The notes below the pieces were generated by a model, which saw only the letters and a list, made by a program, of their open reading frames with translations, ran no database searches and had not been told where the DNA came from. From contig NZ_BMHK01000006.1 of assembly GCF_014640675.1 (NCBI RefSeq), positions 120,877-184,876 of the forward strand: DNA of 64,000 bases, written 5' to 3'. A program made the position numbers and the translations under genes. Source of the stretch: Novosphingobium endophyticum (GTDB lineage: Bacteria > Pseudomonadota > Alphaproteobacteria > Sphingomonadales > Sphingomonadaceae). Shown in pieces: positions 1-8,950 of this stretch. Position 1 is the first letter of the stretch, and each line of letters starts with the position of its first letter.

Positions 1-301
1 CGAGCACCCGAGCGCCCCAGGGTTGGCCACCGGCCCTGCGGCCGAACCCATGCTCGATCCGGGCTAGCTCGCAAAGCACCTCGTCCGGTTCGCGCCCGGT
101 ACGCACCAGCGCCGCGGCGTTGGCGTAGCGGCGGCGCGAGTGGCCGAGGGGCGGGGTTTCGATCACGCGAGAGATGGCCTCGACTTCGAAGCCCTTGCGC
201 CCGAGCGCCGTGATCGCGGCGCGGAGAACCTGGCGCGGTCGGCCGTGGCGGTGGTGCCGGACGTTGGAGCCCAGCGCGATCAGGTAGAGGTGCCCGTCCA
301 A
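1..301 (-). CDS. folK: HPPK, 2-amino-4-hydroxy-6-hydroxymethyldihydropteridine diphosphokinase (partial)
   Basis: Transfers pyrophosphate from ATP to 6-hydroxymethyl-dihydropterin in cytoplasmic folate synthesis. The minus strand reads YLIALGSNV near the N-terminus, then ETPPLGHSRRRYANAAALV and a segment ending IEHGFGRRAGGQPWGAR, which matches the HPPK core (ALGSN start, FxNxA-type strand, IExxxGRxR-like signature). The 3' end lies beyond the window edge. The only start I can place is TTG at 301, just after the stop of the amidase gene upstream, so translational coupling is likely. There is no ATG in reach, and the start is the weak point of the call. Confidence 0.75.
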   Translation of the reverse strand, partial: MDGHLYLIALGSNVRHHRHGRPRQVLRAAITALGRKGFEVEAISRVIETPPLGHSRRRYANAAALVRTGREPDEVLCELARIEHGFGRRAGGQPWGARVL

Positions 302-306
302 GCTCG

Positions 307-1158
307 TCAGACGTCCTGCGCGATACGCGTGTAGAGCTGCGGGCGGCGGTCGCGGAAGAAGCCCATGCCGGCGCGGTGCTTCGCGGCGCGGGCGAGGTCG
401 ATCGTCGCCACAAGCGCGCCGGTCTCTTCCTTGCCGAATTCGGCGAGATAGTCTCCCCATTCATCGGTAATGAAGGAATGGCCGTAGAACGCCTGGCCGT
501 CTTCCACCCCGATGCGGTTGGCGGCGATCACCGGCATGCAGTTGGACACGGCATGGCCGAGCATGGCGCGGCGCCACATGCGGCTGGTGTCGAGATCGGT
601 GTCGTAGGGCTCCGAGCCGATCGCGGTCGGATAGAACAGCAGTTCCGCGCCCAGCAGCGCCATCACCCGCGCGCATTCGGGGTACCACTGGTCCCAGCAG
701 ATGCCGACACCGACGCGCGCGCCGAACAGATCCCAGACCTTGAACCCGTCGTTACCGGGACGAAAATAGTACTTTTCCTCGTAGCCCGGCCCGTCGGGGA
801 TGTGGCTCTTGCGATAGGTGCCGATGATCTCGCCGTCCGGGCCGATCATGGCGAGCGTGTTGTAGTAATGGTGCCCGTCACGCTCGAAGAAGCTGGTGGG
901 GATCGCGATCTTCAGCTTCTTCGCGAGCGCCTGCATGGCGATGACCGAAGGATGCCGCGCCGTCGGGCGGGCGAGCGCGAACAGTGCCTCATCCTCGACC
1001 TTGCAGAAATAGGGGCCGGAGAACAGCTCGGGCGGCAGCACGATCTGCGCGCCCCTGCCCGCCGCTTCCTCGACCAGCGCGGAAACGGCGGCGATGTTCT
1101 CCGCCTCGTCGGCGGAGTTGAGGGCGAGTTGCAGTGCTGCGATGGTGACTTCGGCCAT
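307..1158 (-). CDS. aguB: N-carbamoylputrescine amidase (nitrilase superfamily)
   Basis: Hydrolyses N-carbamoylputrescine to putrescine, CO2 and ammonia in the agmatine route of polyamine synthesis; cytoplasmic. The 283-residue protein is full length for the family. The nitrilase catalytic triad is visible: E44 in PPELF, K117 in YRKSHIP and C154 in GICWDQW. The segments YRKSHIPDGPGYEEKYYFRPG and NCMPVIAANRIG are typical of AguB rather than of nitrilases or beta-ureidopropionase. It is followed closely by folK and preceded by a methyltransferase-like gene on the same strand. No agmatine deiminase gene is seen in the window. Confidence 0.9.
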   Translation of the reverse strand: MAEVTIAALQLALNSADEAENIAAVSALVEEAAGRGAQIVLPPELFSGPYFCKVEDEALFALARPTARHPSVIAMQALAKKLKIAIPTSFFERDGHHYYNTLAMIGPDGEIIGTYRKSHIPDGPGYEEKYYFRPGNDGFKVWDLFGARVGVGICWDQWYPECARVMALLGAELLFYPTAIGSEPYDTDLDTSRMWRRAMLGHAVSNCMPVIAANRIGVEDGQAFYGHSFITDEWGDYLAEFGKEETGALVATIDLARAAKHRAGMGFFRDRRPQLYTRIAQDV

Positions 1159-1170
1159 TGCGGCCCTTTA

Positions 1171-2031
1171 TCAGTCGCGTTTGCGAAACAGAAGCGTCAT
1201 GCGATCGCTCTCGCCGATCGCCTGGTATTTCGCCTTGTCCTGCTCCTTGAGCGCGAGGCTGGGCGGCAGCGTCCAGACGCCCCTTTCCCAGTCGGCGCTG
1301 TCCTTCGGATTGGCGTTGATGTCCGACTTCGCGACGAGTTCGAAGCCGTTCACTTCCATGAACTTGATGAGGTCGGCCTCGCGCAGATAGCCCTTGGACC
1401 CGTCGGCATAGCTGAAAGGCGCATCGGCCTTTGCCCGGTGCTGGACGATGCCGACCAGGCCATCGGGCTTGAGCAGCGCGCGCATCGCCTTGATCTCGCT
1501 GTCGGCGATGTTCCAGTGCATCATGTTGTGCATCATGCGCATGATGAGGATGCGGTCGAAAGTGCCCTTCTCTCCCTCCGGAACGGCATCGAGCGTGTAG
1601 GCGGCGAACCTTTCGGCAGGCATTCCGGTGAACTTCGCGACGTCCGCCGGGAATGCCGCCGCGCCCTTGCGGATGCCTTCCTGGGTCTCGGGCTTGAACG
1701 CGCCGCTGGTGGGATCGAAATAGAGCCCCACGAGATGCCCCTGCTCTCCCAGATAGAGGCCCAGCAGGCGCGAGTACCACTCGCCGCCCGGCGCATATTC
1801 GCCAACCTTCATCTGCGGCCCGACGCGCATGAAGGAGAGCGTCTCCACCGGATGGCGATGGACATCGCGCGCGCGGTCGTCCTTGCGCGAGGGGTGCGCG
1901 GCGGCGAGTTCGAGCAGCGCTTCACAGCCTTCGCAGACTTCTGCCTCGGACGCCGTGCCGGCCGCCGAAGCGGCCATCGGCACGGCCAGCAGGCCAATCA
2001 GCGAGGACAGGGCGATAACGGCGCGGCGCAT
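1171..2031 (-). CDS. Exported methyltransferase-like protein
   Basis: A 286-residue protein related to sphingomonad and caulobacter proteins annotated as class I SAM-dependent methyltransferases. The ATG at 2031 is preferred over an upstream start because it opens a good signal peptide (MRRAVIALSSLIGLLAVPMAASAA), which implies a periplasmic location. The Rossmann region is recognisable around VGEYAPGGEWYSRLLGLYLGEQG and later LMRALLKPDGLVGIVQH. A secreted SAM-dependent enzyme is puzzling, because SAM is cytoplasmic, so the biochemical role is unknown. It ends 12 bases before the amidase start and may be cotranscribed with it. Confidence 0.75.
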   Translation of the reverse strand: MRRAVIALSSLIGLLAVPMAASAAGTASEAEVCEGCEALLELAAAHPSRKDDRARDVHRHPVETLSFMRVGPQMKVGEYAPGGEWYSRLLGLYLGEQGHLVGLYFDPTSGAFKPETQEGIRKGAAAFPADVAKFTGMPAERFAAYTLDAVPEGEKGTFDRILIMRMMHNMMHWNIADSEIKAMRALLKPDGLVGIVQHRAKADAPFSYADGSKGYLREADLIKFMEVNGFELVAKSDINANPKDSADWERGVWTLPPSLALKEQDKAKYQAIGESDRMTLLFRKRD

Positions 2032-2149
2032 GACGAGTCTCCCGAATGCAAATATCTGCCGCGAACCTAGTCGGCGCGCAGCCAATGACAAGCCGCTCAA
2101 GTGTAACTATCTTGTGACGAATTCCCCGAAACCGAGGATCTGTATCATC

Positions 2150-2677
2150 ATGGAAACGGCAATCGTGGCAGGCGGATGCTTCTGGTGTACCGAAGCGGTG
2201 TTCCGCGACGTGATCGGCGTAAGCGAGGTCGAGAGCGGCTATATCGGCGGCGCGGTCGAGAACCCGACTTACAAGCAGGTCTGCTCGGGCGAGACCGGGC
2301 ATGCCGAGGCGATCCGGGTGACTTACGAACCGCAGGTCATTTCCTACGCTGAAATCCTCGACGTGTTCATGGGCACGCACGATCCGACCCAGCTCAACCG
2401 CCAGGGCAATGACGTGGGCACGCAGTACCGCTCGGCGATCTTCCCGCAGGACGAGGCGCAGCGGGCCGAAGCCGAGGCCGCGATCGCCCGCGCGCACGAG
2501 GAGCACGGCGGCAAGATCGTCACCACCATCGAAGGGCCGGCGACATGGTATCCGGCCGAGGACTATCACCAGGAATACTGGGAAGGCGAAGGCCAGCGGA
2601 ATCCCTACTGCCTCGCCGTGATCCCGCCCAAGCTGATGAAACTGCGCAAGAGCTTCCAGAGCAAGGTGAAGGGCTGA
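2150..2677 (+). CDS. msrA: Peptide-methionine (S)-S-oxide reductase
   Basis: Repairs methionine-S-sulfoxide in proteins, using thioredoxin as reductant. The 175-residue protein starts at ATG 2150 and carries the MsrA signature GGCFWCTEAVF with catalytic C10. It continues with GTQYRSAIF and a C-terminal EDYHQEYW segment, all hallmark positions of the family. Longer in-frame extensions upstream have antisense-like composition and were not used. The next gene is convergent (the cobalamin ATPase), with about 40 bases between them. Confidence 0.95.
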   Translation: METAIVAGGCFWCTEAVFRDVIGVSEVESGYIGGAVENPTYKQVCSGETGHAEAIRVTYEPQVISYAEILDVFMGTHDPTQLNRQGNDVGTQYRSAIFPQDEAQRAEAEAAIARAHEEHGGKIVTTIEGPATWYPAEDYHQEYWEGEGQRNPYCLAVIPPKLMKLRKSFQSKVKG

Positions 2678-2714
2678 CAATTCCTGTCGGCACAGCCCTC
2701 TCCCCGAAGCGCTG

Positions 2715-3497
2715 TCAGACAGACCCTCTGCTGACGTCGACCAGGAAGGGCGTGGCCAGCCCCAGCGACAGCGCCCGCTCGCCCGGTTCGCCCAGCCAGC
2801 GTGCGGGGCAGTTCCAGACGCGGTGGATCACCTTGCCGGCCAGGGCGATTTCGGGCGGGCCCTCCGCCTCGACGCGCCCTTTCCTGAGGACCAGCACCTG
2901 ATCGGCATGGTTCATTGCCGTGGCAAGATCGTGCAGCACCAGAACCACGCCGCGCCCTGCCTTCGCCTGCTGGCGGAAGCGGCGCATCAACGCGGCGGCA
3001 TGGGCGAGGTCGAGGCTGGCGAAAGGCTCGTCCGCGAGCAGCCAGCCCGGCTGCGTCGCCAGCAAGCGCGCCATCAGTACCCGCGCCCGCTCTCCGCCCG
3101 AAAGGCGCGATACCGGGCGATGCCGCAGGTCCTCGAGGTCCATGGCGGCGATTGCATCGTCGATCGCCTTGCGCGCCTCCTTGGCGGGGGCGTTGCGCCA
3201 GGGCAGCCGCCCGAGCGAGACAAGCACCTCGACCGAGACGTCCCAGGCCACTTCGGGCGCCTGAGGCAGATAGCCGATCCACTGCGCTTTCTGGGCGACC
3301 GAAACATTGGAAAGCGGCCTTCCGCCGAGCAGAACGTCGCCCGTGTCCGGACGCAGCAGACCCGCCATGCAGGACAGGAGCGAGGACTTGCCCGCCCCGT
3401 TCGGCCCGCAGATCGCCGTGACCATGCCGCGCCGGCATTGCAGTGACACTTCCTGCAGCCGGCCCGCCAGGGTGATGTTGCTGACGCCCAGGCTCAT
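2715..3497 (-). CDS. btuD: Cobalamin ABC transporter ATP-binding protein
   Basis: The 260-residue ATPase would energise the neighbouring permease for vitamin B12 import across the inner membrane. Walker A is GPNGAGKS at residues 31-38, the Q-loop is in YLPQAPE, the signature is RLSGGERARV, and Walker B is LLADEPFASLD followed by a switch histidine (VLHDLA). The family (FecE/FhuC/BtuD) also serves siderophores and heme; B12 is inferred from the riboswitch at the head of the operon. The start at 3497 overlaps the end of the permease gene by 4 bases, so the two are translationally coupled. It is the last gene of a four-gene operon. Confidence 0.88.
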   Translation of the reverse strand: MSLGVSNITLAGRLQEVSLQCRRGMVTAICGPNGAGKSSLLSCMAGLLRPDTGDVLLGGRPLSNVSVAQKAQWIGYLPQAPEVAWDVSVEVLVSLGRLPWRNAPAKEARKAIDDAIAAMDLEDLRHRPVSRLSGGERARVLMARLLATQPGWLLADEPFASLDLAHAAALMRRFRQQAKAGRGVVLVLHDLATAMNHADQVLVLRKGRVEAEGPPEIALAGKVIHRVWNCPARWLGEPGERALSLGLATPFLVDVSRGSV

Positions 3498-4459
3498 ACC
3501 AGCTCCCGCCGCATTTTCAGGAGCAGATGCAGGAAAAACGGCGCGCCCAGCAGGCTGAGCCCGATCCCGAGGCGCAGTTCCCCGCCGGTGAGCGGCAGGA
3601 TACGGCACAGCGAATCCGAAATGATCAGCAGCAAAGCCCCGGCAAGCGCGCTGGGCACGATGAGCGAGGACGGACGATGATCGGTGAACGGGCGCACGAG
3701 GTGCGGCACCATCAGCCCGACGAAACCGATGATCCCGGCCACGGCGACGCCCGCGCCCACGGTGAGGCCGATGCCGGCGACCATCAGCACCTGCAGCTTG
3801 AGCGGCTCCACGCCCAGCGAACGCGCCGCCGTCTCGCCCAGCGTCAGGGCATCGAGGCTGCGCCCCGCGAAAGCCAGCACGCCGATGCCGAGCATGATGA
3901 AAGGTATCGAGATCCCTACATCGCGCCACGACCGATCGGCCAGAGAGCCCATCAACCAGGTGACGATCTCGCTCATTGCGAAAGGCGTGGGCGACAGGCT
4001 GATGGCAAGGCTCACCAGCGCGCCGGCGAGGCTGGACACCATCAGGCCGGCGAGCGTGAACAGCGCGATGCCGCCGCTGCGTCCGGCGATCAGCCCCAGC
4101 AGCGTCATGGCCCCGCAGGCCCCCGCGAGCGCGAAGAGCGGCAACAGCCAGGGCGCGGCGGCATAGCCGGTCCAGAAGCTGAGCACTGCCCCCAGCGCCG
4201 CGCCGGGCGCGATGCCGAACAGGCCCGGATCGGCCAGCGGATTGCGCAGGAACCCCTGCATCGCCGCACCGGCCGCTCCCAGCCCCGCGCCGATTCCCAG
4301 TGCCAGCACGGCGCGCGGGAGGCGCAAGTGGAAGAGGATGGTCGCTGCGTTCTGGGTCGCGGGCGAAAGCGGATCGATCCAGACGCGCCCCGCAAGCAGC
4401 GACAGCGGCAGTGCGACCGCAAGGCCAAGGAACAGCAGAAGCAGAAGACGCGGATTCAT
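3494..4459 (-). CDS. btuC: Cobalamin ABC transporter permease
   Basis: A FecCD/BtuC-type permease of 321 residues with about nine to ten hydrophobic segments, starting at MNPRLLLLLFLGLAVALPLSLLAG. Family landmarks include LRLPRAVLALGIGAGLGAAGAAMQG near the N-terminus and GFVGLMVPHLVR near residue 250, the cytoplasmic helix that contacts the ATPase. The start at 4459 overlaps the binding-protein gene by 4 bases. Substrate specificity for B12 is inferred from the riboswitch and from the BtuB-like receptor in the same operon. Confidence 0.9.
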   Translation of the reverse strand: MNPRLLLLLFLGLAVALPLSLLAGRVWIDPLSPATQNAATILFHLRLPRAVLALGIGAGLGAAGAAMQGFLRNPLADPGLFGIAPGAALGAVLSFWTGYAAAPWLLPLFALAGACGAMTLLGLIAGRSGGIALFTLAGLMVSSLAGALVSLAISLSPTPFAMSEIVTWLMGSLADRSWRDVGISIPFIMLGIGVLAFAGRSLDALTLGETAARSLGVEPLKLQVLMVAGIGLTVGAGVAVAGIIGFVGLMVPHLVRPFTDHRPSSLIVPSALAGALLLIISDSLCRILPLTGGELRLGIGLSLLGAPFFLHLLLKMRRELV

Positions 4460-5394
4460 CGCTTGCCGGCGGCTATCTGGCGCGCCACCGCGCCGCGCGA
4501 TGCGGCCAGCCCCGCCATGGCACGCGGAATCGTCGGACCTCCGCACCAGAGCATCGAGCTGTCGAGCGGAATACGCGTCGTGCGTCGCAGGTCTGCCAGC
4601 GCGGGATGGTGCAGCATGCGGTCCTCCTGGGCCAGGGGGTTGCCCACTGCGAAGATCACTCGGGGCGGATCGGCGAGCACTTGTTCGAGGGGAATATAAT
4701 CGGCCTGCGATAGCCCCTTCGCAGCGGCAACGTTCGTAAAACCCGCATGTTCCATCATATCGACGATCAGCGTCTCGTTCCCCGCGACGAGCCCGCCGGA
4801 TTCCCATACCAGGGCCGGCAGGGGCTGCGCACCGGATGGCGGAGCCGCATCCGCGACGGCCCTGTCGATCCGCTGGAGCAGGTGCTGCCCCAGTTCGGGA
4901 TGGCCGGCAACGGCCGCGAGTTGCCGCACCTGTTCGCGCGCCGCCGCGAGATCCTGCGCGATCGGGACGAGCACCACTTCGAAACCCAGATCATGCAGGG
5001 CATTGCGCGTCGCCGGGGCAAGGAAATTGCTGGCGACGACAACCCGCGGGGCAAGTGCGGAAACCTCCTCCACCGTCCCGGAAACCGGGCGGTAGCGGCG
5101 GGCCTGATCGAGATCCATCGACGTGGAGGAAGGGTCGTGGCTATAGTCGGAAATCGCCAGGAGCTGCCCCGGCCCGGTCACTTCGGCGAGGATCGCGTCG
5201 GTACAGGGATTGAGCGAGACGATCGTCGGATGCGCGGCGTCGCGACGTGCGAATGCGGCAGCGGCCTCGGTGTAACCGCCCCCGCATCCGGTCACGCTCG
5301 TCCACGCCGCTGCGAGGACACCGGCGCGCAGCAACGCGCGCGCCGGCCGCTTCCCCCACCTCCACCGGGGCGACGAGGGAAGCCGCAAGCTCAA
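4456..5394 (-). CDS. btuF: Cobalamin-binding lipoprotein of the ABC importer
   Basis: A 312-residue class III periplasmic binding protein. The long basic N-terminus is followed by a hydrophobic stretch ending in a lipobox-like SVTGC (C37), so it is probably membrane-anchored. The mature part shows the BtuF/FhuD-type layout: IVSLNPCTDAILAEV, then LAPRVVVASNFLAPATRNALHDLGFEVVLV, and a second lobe with WCGGPTIPRAMAGL near the end. It overlaps the receptor gene upstream and the permease gene downstream by 4 bases each. Ligand identity (cobalamin) is inferred from operon context. Confidence 0.85.
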   Translation of the reverse strand: MSLRLPSSPRWRWGKRPARALLRAGVLAAAWTSVTGCGGGYTEAAAAFARRDAAHPTIVSLNPCTDAILAEVTGPGQLLAISDYSHDPSSTSMDLDQARRYRPVSGTVEEVSALAPRVVVASNFLAPATRNALHDLGFEVVLVPIAQDLAAAREQVRQLAAVAGHPELGQHLLQRIDRAVADAAPPSGAQPLPALVWESGGLVAGNETLIVDMMEHAGFTNVAAAKGLSQADYIPLEQVLADPPRVIFAVGNPLAQEDRMLHHPALADLRRTTRIPLDSSMLWCGGPTIPRAMAGLAASRGAVARQIAAGKR

Positions 5395-7205
5395 ATCTTC
5401 ACGCGCAGCCCGGCATAGGCCGAGCGCCCCGGCGTGCCGTATGTGCGCACCACTTCGTAGTGCTCGTCGAACGCGTTCTCGACCCGGCCGTAGACCTCGA
5501 CATTGTCGGTGACCGGATAGGAAGCGCGCAGACCCACGACCACATGCCCCTCGACGAACTGGGTATTGGCATGGTCGTCGTAGCGGCCCCCGCCCACGCG
5601 CAAATCGGCGCCGACATGGAGGCCCATGTCCCAGGTCTTGTCGAGGCCGACAAAAAGGTTGTTTTCGGGACGGCGCGCCAGTCGGGTACCCGTCAACACG
5701 TTCTTCGCGTCAAGATAGGTGTAGGACAGGCTGAGGTCGAAGCCTTCCCAGTCATTCACCACCATTGCCACTTCAATACCCTTAGCCCGCGTGCGACCGA
5801 CGTTATAATAGTTCCAGTTCGCGAAGTCGTAATCGATGAGATTACGGGTCTTACGGTCGAACCAGGTCAACGTGAAGCGGCCCTTGCCTTCGGCAAACGG
5901 CTGTTCGACGCCGACATCCCAAGCCTTTGAAGTTTCGGGATCGAGGGGGCTTAGGACACCATTCGTATACAGTTGGTAAAGAGAAGGCGCCTTGAAACCC
6001 TCGCCATAGCTGGCGCGCAGCACGGGTGCACCCTCGCCGCCGAACGCCCAGGCGCCATTCGCCGCGAATGTCGTGCGATCGCCGAAGTCGGCATGGTCGT
6101 CGTAGCGCAGGCCGCCGCCCAGCGTCAGGCCGGCGAAAGGGCTGAAAGTGAGGTTGCCGAAGTAGCTGTCGATCGAGGTAGAATCCCGCGAACCGAAGTT
6201 GTCCGAGAACGTCGACTTTTCGGTCTCGGCGCCCAGCAGCACGCTCACCATCTCGACTGGCGCGAAGGAAACCTGCCCTTCGAAACGCTCGTTGCGGCCA
6301 TTGGTGATATAAGGCCCGAAAATCGCATGATCGGATACACGCCGAGTGTCCGTGATGCCATAGCCGATCCGCGCCGAGAGCTCGTCATCGAAGCCGGAGT
6401 AGCGCAGGTTGGCATAGCCCAGCGTATCGCGCTTTTCCCCCACATGGAGCGCGTCGGCGCCGGTGTCGTCATATTCGTAGTCCGCCTTGGTGTAGTATCC
6501 GCCGGCATCGGCGGAGAAACCGGGAGCCAGTTCGATCTCGGCGCGGGCATTGGCGCTGCGGCTCTCGAAACCGTCCTTCTCGGCGGCGCCCCGGCGTTCG
6601 CTGAAAGCGGAAAGGCCGTCACCCTTCAGCCAGTTGCCGCCCAGCGTCAGGCCGACCGGGCCGAGCATGCCCGATGCCGAGGCGCCGGCGTGCCTGCGGT
6701 CACGCCAGCCGTATTCGGCCTGCGCGCGCGCGGTCCACTGCTCGGTGGGACGCGCGGTGATGAAGTTGATGACGCCGCCGATGGCGCGGCTGCCCCACAG
6801 CACGCCGGACGAGCCATGCACCACCTCGACCCGGTCGAACTGGCCGATGGTGAGGCCGCCGAAGTCAAAGCCGCCGCCGACATCGCCCGGATCGTTGATG
6901 CGCACGCCGTCAATCAGCACAAGGCTCTGCGCGTTCTCTGCCCCGCGGATGAAGACGCTGGTGGGATGGCCGAAACCGCCCGCCGAAGAAATCGACACGC
7001 CCGGCAGGCGCGCCAGCACATCGACCGCCTGCACCGCCTGGGTACGCTCGATGTCAGCCCGGGTGACGACGCTGACCGGCTGACCGATCTGGCTGAGCCG
7101 CATCTCGGTGCGGGTAGCCGTGACGACGATCGGGTCGCCCACCTCCTCGGCGAGAGCAGGCGTACTGACGGCGAGCGCCGAACCGAGCAGAAGCAGATAT
7201 TTCAT
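5391..7205 (-). CDS. btuB: TonB-dependent cobalamin receptor
   Basis: Outer-membrane receptor that brings vitamin B12 into the periplasm using TonB energy. The signal peptide is followed by a TonB box-like PIVVTATRTE, then a plug domain (DVLARLPGVSISS, LVLIDGVRIND) and a 22-strand barrel ending in the aromatic-flanked AYAGLRVKI. Two ATGs lie 6 bases apart. The strong ribosome site GGAAGGA abuts the first and is ideally spaced from the second (MKYLLLLG), so the start at 7205 is chosen, giving 604 residues. It is the first gene of the operon, directly below a cobalamin riboswitch, and should be shut off when B12 is plentiful. Confidence 0.92.
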   Translation of the reverse strand: MKYLLLLGSALAVSTPALAEEVGDPIVVTATRTEMRLSQIGQPVSVVTRADIERTQAVQAVDVLARLPGVSISSAGGFGHPTSVFIRGAENAQSLVLIDGVRINDPGDVGGGFDFGGLTIGQFDRVEVVHGSSGVLWGSRAIGGVINFITARPTEQWTARAQAEYGWRDRRHAGASASGMLGPVGLTLGGNWLKGDGLSAFSERRGAAEKDGFESRSANARAEIELAPGFSADAGGYYTKADYEYDDTGADALHVGEKRDTLGYANLRYSGFDDELSARIGYGITDTRRVSDHAIFGPYITNGRNERFEGQVSFAPVEMVSVLLGAETEKSTFSDNFGSRDSTSIDSYFGNLTFSPFAGLTLGGGLRYDDHADFGDRTTFAANGAWAFGGEGAPVLRASYGEGFKAPSLYQLYTNGVLSPLDPETSKAWDVGVEQPFAEGKGRFTLTWFDRKTRNLIDYDFANWNYYNVGRTRAKGIEVAMVVNDWEGFDLSLSYTYLDAKNVLTGTRLARRPENNLFVGLDKTWDMGLHVGADLRVGGGRYDDHANTQFVEGHVVVGLRASYPVTDNVEVYGRVENAFDEHYEVVRTYGTPGRSAYAGLRVKI

Positions 7206-7314
7206 GTACATTCCTTCCGAACCTTGAACGAAATGCCGTTCATGGCGGAGGGAGCGCGCCTTTCCTCATGCGCGCACGCTCGCTGCAACCGGACACCCCG
7301 CCCGGCGCGGAACG

Positions 7315-7465
7315 ACCATCTCGGGCAGGTCTCCTGGCTCCCGGATCGATACCCGCCCTCGCCTTCCCAGTTCGCGAACCAGTGGCATGTCGGAGGCGGA
7401 CTCCCCGGTCACAGTTGCGGGGGCAGCTTCGGCGTTGAACCGAAATTCCCTCTTAGGTCCGGCTA
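7315..7465 (-). promoter_or_regulatory. Cobalamin (AdoCbl) riboswitch
   Basis: On the minus strand this leader carries the conserved pieces of the cobalamin riboswitch in the correct order: GGGAAT near the 5' end, CTGCCCCCGCAACTGTGA, ATGCCACTGG, and the B12 box AGCCAGGAGACCTGCC at 7324-7339. Family knowledge says B12 binding represses expression of the genes below, here the btuB-btuF-btuC-btuD operon. About 110 bases separate the B12 box from the btuB start. The region in between is where the expression platform (ribosome-site sequestration or terminator) must lie; I did not fold it. Confidence 0.95.
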
Positions 7466-7491
7466 ACTGGACAACCCGTGACGTGGCGGCG

Positions 7492-7520
7492 CCGATACTG
7501 TCCCGGGTCAGGAATGGCAA
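7492..7520 (-). promoter_or_regulatory. Possible promoter of the cobalamin operon
   Basis: On the minus strand a TTGCCA hexamer (7515-7520) is separated by 17 bases from TATCGG (7492-7497), about 30 bases above the 5' end of the riboswitch. The -10 match is poor, so this is only a candidate start for the leader RNA. Confidence 0.3.
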
Positions 7521-7807
7521 GAGCGCGCAGCGGCTGACTGAAGAGAAGGGCAGAAGGGCGGTTCATTAACCGGTTAAGCGTAGGAAGGCGGGATGTTCCG
7601 CTTCGGGACGGCTGGAACGCCGCAGGTGCGGCCCTTAGCGATGCGGGATAGGCGCAGGCGTGCCGCGCTGCGCAAAGCGCTGCGGCCGAAAGGACAAGAG
7701 TGAACCCAGCCCCCGCCTTCCTTGCCGTGATCGGAGACTGCGAGACGCGCCCGCGCGACTTCGCCGCGCGTTTCGATCGGCGAAGGGCCGGCCGGGGCAG
7801 GCGCCAT

Positions 7808-8827
7808 ATGCACAAGCGGCGCCACTGGACAATCGGCTTTGCCGGGCTTGCCGCCGTCACCCTGCCCGCGTTCGCCGCGCCGGGCGGGTGGGAACGTTTC
7901 GCCATCGCCGATGCGGTCGCAGAGGAAACTCGGGTCGAGCCGATGCCTTTCGAACGGGCAGGCGCCAGCTTTCCCGGCTCGGCCTTCTACTACCTCGACT
8001 TCGAAGCGGCCCCGCTCAAGGTCGGCGAAGGAATCCGCTCGGACGCGGACGAAACTGTCCAAAGCCCGGCCGCGCGCGCGCTGCGCATCGACAACAGCGG
8101 TGTCGATCGCACCCGCGCGCTGCAGTGCCTGGCCGCCGCGATCTACTATGAAGCCGCCAGCGAACCCGACCCCGGCCAGCGCGCGGTCGCGCAGGTCGTG
8201 CTCAACCGCGTGGCCCATCCTGCCTATCCCGGCACGGTGTGCGGTGTCGTCTACCAGGGATCGGAGCGCACGACCGGCTGCCAGTTCTCCTTCACCTGCG
8301 ACGGTTCGCTGGCACGAAAGCCCGTGCGCCTGTTTTGGGACCGGGCGATGGACGTCGCCCGCGCAGCACTGTCCGGCTATGTCTATGCGCCGGTCGGGCT
8401 CTCCACGCATTATCACACCGTCCAGGTCCATCCCTACTGGGCTGCCAGCCTCGACTATACAGGCACGATCGGGGCGCACCGCTTCTATGGCTTTCGAGGG
8501 ACGGCCGGACGACCCGGCACTTTCCGCTTCGCCTACGCCGGCGGCGAGCCGCTGGCCGCGCCGCATCGCCGCGACGATTCCTCGCTTGCCGCCGCGGCCG
8601 CTGCCGCGCTTGACCCGGTAAATGTGCAGCGCAGTTTCGGCGCGCTCGAACCGGCCCGGGCAAGCGAGCCCGCTGCCTCGCGACCGGCCTCGACCCCGCT
8701 CTATACCAGCGAGGTTCGCGAGCGCGGCGGCGATGCCATCTACCGCGCGCACAGCCTGCCCGAAACGCAGGGAATCAAGGCGCAGTACGCCAACAGCGGC
8801 CGCTGGATCGCCCAGCCGACCGACTGA
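7808..8827 (+). CDS. Exported cell wall hydrolase (SleB/Hydrolase_2 family)
   Basis: Likely cleaves peptidoglycan in the periplasm. The ATG at 7808 opens a signal peptide (MHKRRHWTIGFAGLAAVTLPAFA), so I prefer it to an in-frame GTG at 7700. The domain lies at about residues 100-230: CLAAAIYYEAASEPDPGQRA contains the probable catalytic glutamate, followed by VLNRVAHPAYPGTVCGVVYQGS and QFSFTCDG, all typical of the SleB domain. The C-terminal 100 residues are alanine- and proline-rich and probably disordered. The gene stands alone. Confidence 0.85.
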   Translation: MHKRRHWTIGFAGLAAVTLPAFAAPGGWERFAIADAVAEETRVEPMPFERAGASFPGSAFYYLDFEAAPLKVGEGIRSDADETVQSPAARALRIDNSGVDRTRALQCLAAAIYYEAASEPDPGQRAVAQVVLNRVAHPAYPGTVCGVVYQGSERTTGCQFSFTCDGSLARKPVRLFWDRAMDVARAALSGYVYAPVGLSTHYHTVQVHPYWAASLDYTGTIGAHRFYGFRGTAGRPGTFRFAYAGGEPLAAPHRRDDSSLAAAAAAALDPVNVQRSFGALEPARASEPAASRPASTPLYTSEVRERGGDAIYRAHSLPETQGIKAQYANSGRWIAQPTD

Positions 8828-8950
8828 CCGCGGCTCCGTCGAAAGACCGGCCGCGCCGCAAGACTTCAGCAACCATAGGCCATCACGAAGGTTTAGAGCC
8901 TGCGTGGCATAACCGGCCCAAGCACGATACGACACGAAGGGCCGCCGATC

